Positions 8,982 through 18,528 of a DNA stretch of 28,995 nucleotides are shown in pieces. The notes beneath the pieces are model-generated. The model was not told the origin of the DNA, did not search any database, and worked only from the letters and a program-made list of their open reading frames with translations. The DNA is from Meridianimarinicoccus sp044221805 (GTDB lineage: Bacteria > Pseudomonadota > Alphaproteobacteria > Rhodobacterales > Rhodobacteraceae). Both the position numbers and the translations under genes were made by a program. Position 1 is the first letter of the stretch. Each line of letters begins with the position of its first letter. The stretch is taken from contig JBGAOK010000039.1 in NCBI GenBank assembly GCA_044221805.1, positions 1 to 28,995 of the forward strand. The letters run 5' to 3'.

Positions 8982-9011
8982 ACCTTCGGGAGACACGCGC
9001 GCAAGGCCATC

Positions 9012-9038
9012 GGGGCCGTCCTTCGGGGCGGCCCTTTT
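9012..9038 (+). terminator. Intrinsic terminator of bioY
   Basis: A 9-bp stem (GGGCCGTCC with GGGCGGCCC, one G-U pair) closes a UUCG tetraloop and is followed by TTTT. This is a textbook Rho-independent terminator. Confidence 0.85.
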
Positions 9039-9062
9039 CGCTTGGGCAACCGGCTGGTGGCG

Positions 9063-9117
9063 CGAGGGACGGATTCGCGAAGGACGGGAGCACGAGGGAC
9101 GGGGGCACGAGGGACGG
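9063..9117. repeat. Four-copy 15-bp tandem repeat
   Basis: The core CGAGGGACGG occurs at 9063, 9093 and 9108, and as CGAAGGACGG at 9078, exactly 15 bases apart. It lies between the bioY terminator and the twin hairpins that close the opposing DUF1284/purF transcript. It has no spacer structure and is not a CRISPR. Confidence 0.85.
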
Positions 9118-9152
9118 GGGGCTTTGCCCCCCGCCGGTCCTGCCGGACCGGC
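9116..9152 (-). terminator. Twin hairpins at the end of the purF-DUF1284 transcript
   Basis: Two adjacent perfect stems: GGGGGGC/GCCCCCC around TTT, and GCCGGTCC/GGACCGGC around TGCC. They lie 46 bases beyond the DUF1284 stop. There is no clean T-run on the minus strand. Confidence 0.5.
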
Positions 9153-9153
9153 T

Positions 9154-9185
9154 CCCCCCAGAGTATTTCGGCCAAGAAGAAGGGG
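9154..9185 (+). repeat. Dispersed intergenic element, copy 1
   Basis: Contains AGTATTTCGGCCAAGAAG preceded by a C-run and followed by AAGGGG. Nearly the same sequence occurs on the minus strand at 24396-24425. It sits between twin hairpins and the DUF1284 stop. Confidence 0.65.
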
Positions 9186-9197
9186 TTCGGAAGGGGG

Positions 9198-9698
9198 TCA
9201 GCCGCCGCCGGGCCCGGCCAGCGCGCGCAGCGCCGCCTTGCACAGCCCCAGCGGCAGCCAGCCGCAGCCCCGGCAGAGCTGGTCCAGATCGTCCGGGTGG
9301 ACGCGCTTGCGGATGCGCCGTTGCGCCTCGGCCCAGGTCAGCCGGTCGCCGGGCGCGAGGCCCAGCCGCGCCGCGTGGCGGGCGTCGAGCCCGGCGATCT
9401 GCATCTGCTCGGTGCAATGGTCGCCGCGGCGGCGGGGGCAGGGGGCGCAGATGTGGTCGGTGGCCGGGGCGACCTCGATCACCGTCCGGCCGCCATCCGG
9501 GGCGCGCAGCCGGCCCAGCACGATCGCCGACATGTTCGCGGTGAAGCGGTCGGAGTAGCCCTTGCCCTGATAGCCGAGGCTGCAGAGGAAATGGTGCGGC
9601 CGGAACCGCAGCGGCGCCGCGCCGCGGGACGTGCCGGCGGGAGAGCTGGAGGGCGCGGCAGCCGGCGGATGCGCTGGCCGCGCCGGGCCTGCGCTCAC
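9198..9698 (-). CDS. DUF1284 cysteine-rich protein coupled to purF
   Basis: A 166-residue protein of the uncharacterised DUF1284 family. After a Pro/Ala/Ser-rich leader of about 30 residues comes RFRPHHFLCSLGYQGKGYS, the family N-terminal motif. Seven cysteines are present (39, 84, 87, 95, 142, 145, 153) with two CxxC pairs, CAPC and CRGC, suggesting a metal or Fe-S site; that is inference. The start is GTG 9698, whose GTGA overlaps the purF stop, so it is translated by coupling to purF. The leader may be partly untranslated if a later start is used, but no other start with a ribosome site is visible before the HH motif. Confidence 0.8.
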   Translation of the reverse strand: MSAGPARPAHPPAAAPSSSPAGTSRGAAPLRFRPHHFLCSLGYQGKGYSDRFTANMSAIVLGRLRAPDGGRTVIEVAPATDHICAPCPRRRGDHCTEQMQIAGLDARHAARLGLAPGDRLTWAEAQRRIRKRVHPDDLDQLCRGCGWLPLGLCKAALRALAGPGGG

Positions 9699-11176
9699 TC
9701 GGCCGCCTTCAGGGCGAAGCCGCGGTCGATCATGTCCGACGGCGCCACCGGGTAGTCGCCCGAGAAGCAGGCGTCGCAATATTGCGGCCGCTCCGGGTTG
9801 CGCCCGCCGGCCTCGCCCACGGCGCGGTAGAGCCCGTCGAGCGAGATGAAGCGCAGCGAGGTGACGCCCAGGTACTGGCACATCTCGTCTTCGGTCATCG
9901 TCGCGGCCAGCAGCTTGTCGCGCTCGGGCGTGTCGACGCCATAGAAGCAGGGCCAGGCGGTGGGCGGGCTGGCGATGCGGAAATGCACCTCGGCCGCGCC
10001 GGCATCGAGCACCATTTCCTTGATCTTGCGGCTGGTGGTGCCGCGCACCAGGCTGTCATCCACCAGGATCACCCGGCGGCCCTGCACCAGCGCGCGGTTC
10101 ACGTTCAGCTTCAGCCGCACGCCCATGTTGCGGATCTGCTCGGTGGGCTCGATGAAGGTCCGGCCCATGTACTGGTTGCGGGTGATCCCCAGCGCGAAAG
10201 GGATGCCGCTTTCGGCGGCATAGCCGATCGCCGCGGGGGTGCCGCTGTCGGGGATCGGGATCACCAGGTCGGCATCCACCGCGGCCTCGCGGGCCAGCTC
10301 GACGCCGATCTGCCGGCGCGTTTCATAGACCGAGCGGCCGCCCTGCACCGAGTCGGGGCGCGAGAAATAGACGTGCTCGAAGATACAGAACCGGCTCGAG
10401 ACCTTCTCGAACGGCGAATAGCTGCGGATCCCGTCTTCCGAGATCACCACCATCTCGCCCGGCTCGACCTCGCGCAGGAACGCGGCGCCGATGATGTCCA
10501 GCCCGCAGGTTTCCGAGCTGATCGCATAGCCATCACCGACTCGGCCGATCACCAGCGGGCGGACGCCCAGCGGGTCGCGCACGCCGATCAGCTTGGTCCG
10601 GGTCATCGCCACGATCGAGAAGGCGCCTTCGACCCGGCGCAGCGCGTCCTTCATCCGTTCCGGGATGTCGCGCTGGAGCGAGCGCGCCATCAGGTGGATG
10701 ATGCATTCGCTGTCCGACGAGGACTGGAAGATCGAGCCGCGCTCGATCAGCTCGCGGCGCAGCGCGTTTGCGTTGGTGATGTTCCCGTTATGGGCGATCG
10801 CCGCGCCGCCCATGGAGAATTCGCCGAAGAACGGCTGCACGTCGCGGATCTGGGCGCTGCCCTTCGATCCGGCGGTGGAATAGCGCACATGGCCGATCGC
10901 CAGCGAGCCGGGCAGCCCCGCCATCACGTCGGCCTTGGTGAAGTTGTCCCGGATATAGCCGAAACGGCGGACGGTGTTGAAGCCGGTCTCGGGGTGATAG
11001 GCGGCGATCCCGCCCGCCTCCTGGCCGCGGTGCTGCAGCGCGTGAAGACCCAGCGCGACGAAGCTCGCGGCCTCGGCGGTGCCGATGACGCCGAAGACCC
11101 CGCATTCCTCGTGCAGCTTGTCGTCGCCCGCAGGCTCGAAGGGATGGCGGGGCATCGACTTGGGAGAATCCGTCAT
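9695..11176 (-). CDS. purF: Amidophosphoribosyltransferase, Fe-S type
   Basis: Makes 5-phosphoribosylamine from PRPP and glutamine, the first committed step of purine synthesis. In the 493-residue form the glutaminase nucleophile is Cys25 (EECGVFG), so a propeptide must be removed. The PRPP loop is VILVDDSLVRGTT (369-381). All four positions equivalent to the Bacillus-type [4Fe-4S] ligands are Cys: C264 (RFCIFEH), C410 (WPCFYG), and C467/C470 (YCDACFSG). The start is uncertain: ATG 11176 is used, but GTG 11215 (GGAG about 10 bases ahead) or ATG 11155 are possible; none has an excellent ribosome site and all lie within the propeptide. It follows cvpA, as in many proteobacteria. Confidence 0.95.
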   Translation of the reverse strand: MTDSPKSMPRHPFEPAGDDKLHEECGVFGVIGTAEAASFVALGLHALQHRGQEAGGIAAYHPETGFNTVRRFGYIRDNFTKADVMAGLPGSLAIGHVRYSTAGSKGSAQIRDVQPFFGEFSMGGAAIAHNGNITNANALRRELIERGSIFQSSSDSECIIHLMARSLQRDIPERMKDALRRVEGAFSIVAMTRTKLIGVRDPLGVRPLVIGRVGDGYAISSETCGLDIIGAAFLREVEPGEMVVISEDGIRSYSPFEKVSSRFCIFEHVYFSRPDSVQGGRSVYETRRQIGVELAREAAVDADLVIPIPDSGTPAAIGYAAESGIPFALGITRNQYMGRTFIEPTEQIRNMGVRLKLNVNRALVQGRRVILVDDSLVRGTTSRKIKEMVLDAGAAEVHFRIASPPTAWPCFYGVDTPERDKLLAATMTEDEMCQYLGVTSLRFISLDGLYRAVGEAGGRNPERPQYCDACFSGDYPVAPSDMIDRGFALKAAE

Positions 11177-11357
11177 GCCAGCGGGATACCGCTGGCCGGG
11201 GCAGGCGTCGGTCACGAGCAGAGGCTCCGATTCCGTTGATCTTGGCCGGACAGATAAACCTAAACCCGGGTGGTGTCACGGAACGATCATATGCGGAACC
11301 GGACACGTTCCGGTGCGCGGGCGCAGGGCCCACAGGACAGGCAGGGCTGCCCGGCGA

Positions 11358-11924
11358 TCAGGCGTCCTGACCGGCGCCGCAGGATCCGACCAGCGTTTCG
11401 TAGCGCTGTACCACCCAGCCCGGCGCGTCCTGGGGCAGCCATTGTTCCAGGTCGGTCTGCAGCCCGGCAAAGACCCGCACCGCGCGGCTGTCGTCCACCA
11501 TCGGCACGCCGCCGGTGACCACGACCTTGTCGTAGACAACCAGCGCCACGGCGACCAGAAGGATGCCCCGGATGGCCCCATAGACGAAGCCTGCCGCCTG
11601 GTCGATGCCGCCAAGGGCCGATCGCTGCACCACGGTCGAGAACAGCGGCGTGAACACCGACACCACCAGCAGCGCCAGCGCGAAGACCGAGCTGAAGGCC
11701 GCGATCACCGACAACTCGCAGGATCCGCGCAGGAAGTCGCCCACATAGGGCAGTTCCTTCACCAGCGGTTCGGCCTGCGGCGCGAACATGTAGGCCAGGA
11801 TGGCAGCCGCGACCCAGCCGACGATCGCCATCAGTTCGCGCACCAGACCGCGCGAATAGGCGAGGATCGCCGACACGACGATGACGCCGGCGACAACCCC
11901 GTCGACGATCGTGAACCCGTCCAT
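11358..11924 (-). CDS. cvpA: CvpA family membrane protein
   Basis: A 188-residue inner-membrane protein with four predicted helices, of the CvpA family first linked to colicin V production and later to envelope stress and bile tolerance. The N-terminus MDGFTIVDGVV and the central GGIDQAAGFVYGAIRG are typical. ATG 11924 is preceded by GGGAAGGGAG, a strong ribosome site. It sits 20 bases after radA and ahead of purF, the common radA-cvpA-purF order. The 181-base gap before purF holds an inverted repeat, CGGAAC (11294) with GTTCCG (11307), that could be an operator; its meaning is unknown. Confidence 0.93.
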   Translation of the reverse strand: MDGFTIVDGVVAGVIVVSAILAYSRGLVRELMAIVGWVAAAILAYMFAPQAEPLVKELPYVGDFLRGSCELSVIAAFSSVFALALLVVSVFTPLFSTVVQRSALGGIDQAAGFVYGAIRGILLVAVALVVYDKVVVTGGVPMVDDSRAVRVFAGLQTDLEQWLPQDAPGWVVQRYETLVGSCGAGQDA

Positions 11925-11944
11925 TCTCTACTCCCTTCCCACCG

Positions 11945-13309
<1,365 letters not shown>

Positions 13310-13350
13310 GGCGGCGGTGGTGCCCGAAGCCCGCGCCGGGCGCAAGCCGC

Positions 13351-13788
13351 TCAGCGCCGGACCGGCGTCAGCCACGAGGTGACGAGCGAGACCAGCACGC
13401 AGCCGGTGAACAGCCACAGCCCCCAGGCGGTTTCCACCCGGGCAAGCCCCGCCCCCTTCACCACGACGATGTAGAGCGCGATCAGGAACACATCCGCCAT
13501 CGCCAGCCGGCCGGCGAACTTGACCACCGGCAGGGCGCGGGGGCCGAGATGGCCGAACTGGATCGCCGCAAGGGTCAGGATCTTCGCATAGGGCGCCACC
13601 AGCGCCAGCAGCGCCACCAGCAGCGCCAGCCACGGGTCGGTGCCCATGAGCGAGCGGATCCCCGACAGGACCGAGATCTCGGACATGCCGAAGAAGGGCA
13701 GGATCCCGGCCCGGATCAGCGGCGCCGCCCAGGCGATCGGGAAGGCGACCAGCAGTGCCAGGTTGATCAGCGACAGGGCGCGGGTCAT
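13351..13788 (-). CDS. Single-domain paraquat-inducible protein A (PqiA) family protein
   Basis: A 145-residue inner-membrane protein with four helices, matching one PqiA module, whereas E. coli PqiA carries two. Typical features are the early Pro in FPIAWAAPLI, an internal GIRSLMGTDPWLALLVALL segment, and a KFAGRLAMADVFLIAL helix (family: W-x-M-x-DVF). The cysteine pairs seen in two-domain PqiA proteins are absent. PqiA proteins work with MCE-domain proteins in envelope lipid transport. Its start overlaps the stop of the 122-residue membrane protein by 4 bases (ATGA), so the two are made together. Confidence 0.85.
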   Translation of the reverse strand: MTRALSLINLALLVAFPIAWAAPLIRAGILPFFGMSEISVLSGIRSLMGTDPWLALLVALLALVAPYAKILTLAAIQFGHLGPRALPVVKFAGRLAMADVFLIALYIVVVKGAGLARVETAWGLWLFTGCVLVSLVTSWLTPVRR

Positions 13789-14153
13789 ATCCCGCCCCGG
13801 ATCAGCAGGGCCCCTGCCGCGACGGCGAGGGTCACGGCCAGCCGCCGGGCCTCGTCACTGCGGCTCGACCCGGCGATGCGGCCGACCTCGCCATCCAGCG
13901 CCAGCACGATACCGGCGGGGAACAGCACCGCCAGGGCCACAATCACCGATGGCAGGCCGAGCGCGCCGCCGCCGAAGACCAGCAGCACGGCCAGCGACGA
14001 GGTCGGCACCAGCTCGCCCATCAGCGACACGAAATGGCCCACATGGCTGCGCCTGTCGCACTGGGCCACGGCGCGGAACCACGCCACGGTCAGCACCGCC
14101 GCATGGCACCACAAGAGCATCGCGGTCAGCTTGACGACGAAGATGGGGGTCAT
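13785..14153 (-). CDS. Small membrane protein, unknown function
   Basis: A 122-residue protein that I do not recognise. It begins MTPIFVVKLTAMLLWCHAAV and has about four hydrophobic helices (roughly 5-25, 48-64, 68-88 and 102-120), with a short basic loop near residues 34-40 and a charged loop before the last helix. ATG 14153 has AGGAAAGG ahead of it; longer in-frame extensions are Arg-rich non-coding-like sequence. It is coupled to the PqiA-like gene, so a joint membrane role is likely. The ribosome site overlaps a perfect palindrome. Confidence 0.7.
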   Translation of the reverse strand: MTPIFVVKLTAMLLWCHAAVLTVAWFRAVAQCDRRSHVGHFVSLMGELVPTSSLAVLLVFGGGALGLPSVIVALAVLFPAGIVLALDGEVGRIAGSSRSDEARRLAVTLAVAAGALLIRGGI

Positions 14154-14161
14154 GGCACCTT

Positions 14162-14179
14162 TCCTTCCGCGCGGAAGGA
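14162..14179 (-). promoter_or_regulatory. Perfect 18-bp palindrome over the ribosome site
   Basis: TCCTTCCGCGCGGAAGGA is fully self-complementary and ends 8 bases before the ATG of the 122-residue membrane protein. Its 3' arm carries the GGAAGGA ribosome-binding sequence, so a folded transcript could hide it; a dimeric repressor site is the alternative. Confidence 0.5.
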
Positions 14180-14215
14180 TAACCCTCGGGGCGCCACGCG
14201 GGAACCGGCAAGCGC

Positions 14216-14241
14216 GGCGCAAGGGCGTTCGGCCTTGCGCC
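14216..14241 (-). terminator. Probable terminator after mlaF-like gene
   Basis: A perfect 9-bp stem, GGCGCAAGG with CCTTGCGCC, surrounds 8 bases. It lies in the 227-base gap between the mlaF-like gene and the 122-residue membrane protein gene. No T-run follows. The rest of the gap shows only GC-rich inverted bits near 14338-14362. Confidence 0.45.
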
Positions 14242-14380
14242 TTGCGGTCGCCGGACTCTGCCCGGAAGTCGTGCAGGAATGGTGCAGGGAGACGGGACCT
14301 TGGGCAGTCCCGGGCAAGGCCGACGGCCGCTCGGTCGGCATGGCCGGCCCGCTGGCCGGCGCGACAGGCAGCCGCGTGGA

Positions 14381-15130
14381 TCAGCGCACCGCCTCGATCG
14401 GGCCTTCGGCGCGGCCGTGGATGAACTGCTGCAGGTAGGGGTCGGCGGCGGCGTCCATCTCGGCCACCGGGCCGGTCCACTGGATCACCCCGTCATGCAG
14501 CATCGCCACCTTGTCGGCGATCGCCCGCACGCTGGTCATGTCATGGGTGATGGTCATCGCGGTCGCGCCCATCTCGACCACGATCTCGCGGATCAGGTCG
14601 TTGATGACCCCGGCCATGATCGGGTCGAGCCCGGTGGTGGGCTCGTCGAAGAAGATGATCTGCGGGTCGGCGGCGATGGCCCGGGCCAGGCCCACGCGCT
14701 TCTGCATGCCGCCCGACAGTTCGGCGGGAAAGAGATCGGCCGTGGCGGGCTTCAGCCCGACCCGGCGCAGCTTCTCGATGGCGATGGCGCGGGCTTCGTC
14801 CCGGGGGCGCTTCTGCCGGCCGCGCAGCAGGCGGAAGGCGACGTTTTCCCAGACCTTGAGGCTGTCGAACAGCGCGCCGCCCTGGAACAGCATCCCGAAA
14901 TGGGCCAGGAAATCGTCCCGGTCGGCCGGCTTCTCCACATCCTCGCCATCGACGGTGATGGTGCCGCCGTCCGGGTGCACCAGCCCGAGGATGCACTTCA
15001 GTGTCACCGACTTGCCGGTGCCCGAGCCGCCGATGATGACCAGGCTTTCGCCCTTCGGCACGCTCAGGGTCACGCCGCGCAGGACCTGGTGGTGGCCGAA
15101 GGCTTTGCGGACGTCGCGCAACTCGATCAT
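14381..15130 (-). CDS. Lipid-transport ABC ATPase (MlaF-like)
   Basis: A 249-residue ATPase of the MlaF/TtgA2 group that energises MCE-type lipid transport at the inner membrane. Walker A is GGSGTGKS (34-41), the signature is LSGGMQKR, and Walker B is IIFFDEPTTGLDP. The signature Met in SGGMQKR and the GLDPIMAGVIN segment are typical of this group and not of importers. The start overlaps the stop of the MlaE-like permease gene (ATGA). MlaD (MCE), MlaC and MlaB genes are not nearby. Confidence 0.9.
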   Translation of the reverse strand: MIELRDVRKAFGHHQVLRGVTLSVPKGESLVIIGGSGTGKSVTLKCILGLVHPDGGTITVDGEDVEKPADRDDFLAHFGMLFQGGALFDSLKVWENVAFRLLRGRQKRPRDEARAIAIEKLRRVGLKPATADLFPAELSGGMQKRVGLARAIAADPQIIFFDEPTTGLDPIMAGVINDLIREIVVEMGATAMTITHDMTSVRAIADKVAMLHDGVIQWTGPVAEMDAAADPYLQQFIHGRAEGPIEAVR

Positions 15131-15909
15131 GACCCGAAGAACGCCTCTGTCAGCAGGTAGTTCGAGGCGAGGATCAGCACCGAGGCCGCCACCACCGCCG
15201 CCTTCACCGCCGCGCCGACGCCCTGGGCGCCGCGGCCCGAGTTCATGCCGTAGTAGCAGCCCATCAGCGCGATCAGGAAGCCGAACACCGCGCCCTTCAC
15301 CAGGCCCGAGCCGACGTCCCAGAACTCCAGGAACTGCATGGTGTTCTTCAGATAGGCGGTCTCGTTGAAGCCCAGCCGGGTGATGCCCACCAGATAGCCG
15401 CCCATGATCCCGATGGTGTCGCCGACGGCGACCAGGAACGGCACTGTCAGGGTCGCCGCCAGCACCCGGGGCGCGGTCAGGTATTTCATCGGGTTGGTGG
15501 ACAGGGTGACCAGCGCGTCGATCTGTTCGGTCACCTTCATGGTGCCGATCTCGGCCGCGATGGACGAGGCGACGCGGGCCGCGACCATCAGGCTGCCCAG
15601 CACCGGGCCAAGCTCGCGGGTCATGCCGATGGCGACGATCTGCGGCACCACCGCCTCGGCGCCAAAGCGGCCCGAGCCGGCATAGATCTGCAGCGCCAGC
15701 GCCGCGCCGGTGAAGATCGCCGTCATCCCCACCACCGGCAGGCTCATCCAGCCGATGGTGATGACGGCGTGCCAGAACTCCAGCGGATAATAGGGCGGGG
15801 TCAGGATGTGGCGCAGGGTCTGCGCCGCAAAGACCGCCACCCGGCCAAGCCCCGCGATGCCGTTCAGGGTGCTGCGGCCGATCCGTGCGACCGGCGCCGC
15901 GACGCTCAT
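15127..15909 (-). CDS. Lipid-transport ABC permease (MlaE-like)
   Basis: A 260-residue integral membrane protein of the MlaE family with about five or six helices. The family core is clear: TGAALALQ, ELGPVLGSLMVAARVASSIAAEIGTMKVTEQIDAL, and the late GAQGVGAAVKAAVV segment. It forms the membrane channel of an MCE lipid transporter with the following MlaF-like ATPase. It overlaps alr upstream and the ATPase gene downstream by 4 bases each. Confidence 0.92.
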   Translation of the reverse strand: MSVAAPVARIGRSTLNGIAGLGRVAVFAAQTLRHILTPPYYPLEFWHAVITIGWMSLPVVGMTAIFTGAALALQIYAGSGRFGAEAVVPQIVAIGMTRELGPVLGSLMVAARVASSIAAEIGTMKVTEQIDALVTLSTNPMKYLTAPRVLAATLTVPFLVAVGDTIGIMGGYLVGITRLGFNETAYLKNTMQFLEFWDVGSGLVKGAVFGFLIALMGCYYGMNSGRGAQGVGAAVKAAVVAASVLILASNYLLTEAFFGS

Positions 15910-16955
15910 GCCGTGCCCCGGTTGTAGCGCCGGCCATAGCGCGGGCCGAGCGAGGTGAGGATTTCATAGCCGATCGTCCCGGCCACCTCGGCCAGGGCAT
16001 CGACCCCCTGGGCGGCGCCCAACAGTTCCAGCGTGTCCGGGTCGCGGTCCAGCCCGGTGACGTCGATGGTCAGAAGGTCCATCGAGACCCGGCCGACCAG
16101 CGGCACCGGAGTGTTGTCCGCGAACAGCGTCGCCTTGCCCGACAGGCTGCGCAGCAGACCGTCGGCATAGCCTGCCGCCGCGGTGGCGATCCGGCTGGGC
16201 CGCGGTGCCACCCAGGACGCGCCATAGCCGACGCTTTCGCCCGGCGCCACGTCGCGGACCTGGATCACCGGGAAGGCCAGCCGCACCACCGGCTTCGCCG
16301 CGGCGAAAGGCAGGCCGCCATAGAGCCCGATGCCCGGGCGGGTCAGCTCGAAGTGATACGCGGGGCCCAGCAGGATCCCGCCCGTGGCCGCCAGAGACCG
16401 GCGCAGGCCCAGCCCGTCGGTCATCGCCCGGAACGCGGCCAGTTGTGCGGCGTTCAGCGGGTGGTCGGGTTCGTCGGCGCAGGCCAGGTGGGACATCACC
16501 GCCCAGGGCTTCAGCGGCACCAGCCGGTCGCGCAGGCCCGCCCATTCCGCGGGTTCCATCCCCAGCCGGTTCATGCCGCTGTCCAGCTGCACCCCGAAAG
16601 GGCGGCCGGGCAGGCGGGCCAGGTGGCGTTCCGCCTGTTCGGCCGAGTTCAGCATCGGGATCAGGTTGCAGCCGGCGATCAGGTCGCTGTCGCCCTCCAT
16701 GTGCCCGGACAGGACCGCCACCGCCGGGCCGTCGCCCAGCACCCGGCGCACCGCCGCGCCTTCGCTGGCCAGCGCGACGAAGAAGCTCCGCGCGCCCGCC
16801 TGATGCAGCGCGGCGGCCACGGGTCCGACACCCAGCCCGTAGGCATCCGCCTTGACCACGGCCGCGGTTTCCGTGCCGGTGCCGCCCAGGGCGCCGAGCG
16901 CGGTCCAGTTCTCCGCGATGGCGCGGAGATCGATCTCGAGATGAGCCTCTGCCAT
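15906..16955 (-). CDS. alr: Alanine racemase
   Basis: A 349-residue PLP enzyme making D-alanine for peptidoglycan. The PLP lysine is Lys35 in VVKADAYGLG, the opposite-face catalytic Tyr is Tyr244 in VGYGASW, and the RVSMDLLTIDV and RPGIGLYGG motifs are present. The usual ANSAGI-type phosphate-region motif reads AATGGI, a mild deviation. ATG 16955 has no Shine-Dalgarno ahead of it. It heads an operon with MlaE- and MlaF-like genes through 4-base overlaps and is divergent from cysS. Confidence 0.95.
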   Translation of the reverse strand: MAEAHLEIDLRAIAENWTALGALGGTGTETAAVVKADAYGLGVGPVAAALHQAGARSFFVALASEGAAVRRVLGDGPAVAVLSGHMEGDSDLIAGCNLIPMLNSAEQAERHLARLPGRPFGVQLDSGMNRLGMEPAEWAGLRDRLVPLKPWAVMSHLACADEPDHPLNAAQLAAFRAMTDGLGLRRSLAATGGILLGPAYHFELTRPGIGLYGGLPFAAAKPVVRLAFPVIQVRDVAPGESVGYGASWVAPRPSRIATAAAGYADGLLRSLSGKATLFADNTPVPLVGRVSMDLLTIDVTGLDRDPDTLELLGAAQGVDALAEVAGTIGYEILTSLGPRYGRRYNRGTA

Positions 16956-16961
16956 GGCGCT

Positions 16962-16990
16962 GTTCTGACAGTCCCGCGGGAAAGGTCAAG
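16962..16990 (-). promoter_or_regulatory. Candidate alr promoter close to the start codon
   Basis: On the minus strand CTTGAC and CAGAAC are separated by 17 bases, and the -10 ends 6 bases before the alr ATG. If used, the transcript would begin at or near the start codon, giving an almost leaderless mRNA. The remaining bases up to cysS are GC-rich with a CCCCATGGGG palindrome and no firm promoter. Confidence 0.35.
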
Positions 16991-17127
16991 GGCGGCGCCG
17001 TCCGCGGGGACGATCGGCCGCCCCGCCGCCGCCCTGCCTGCGGATCGCGGCGGATGCGGGCCGGACCCCCTCGCGGCTTTTCAATCGCGCCCCCATGGGG
17101 TAATCCGCGCCCGATACGGAGACGGCG

Positions 17128-18524
<1,397 letters not shown>

Positions 18525-18528
<4 letters not shown>

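Noticed and set aside
9063..9117. CRISPR array
   Set aside because: Units are 15 bases with no unique spacers and no cas genes nearby.
11294..11312. A purine-repressor operator upstream of purF
   Set aside because: The CGGAAC/GTTCCG repeat is real but does not match a PurR site I know, so it is kept only as a note under cvpA.
14154..14480. 231-residue form of the small membrane protein starting at 14480
   Set aside because: The added 109 residues are Arg/Ala-rich, overlap the mlaF-like coding sequence, and include a terminator-like hairpin.
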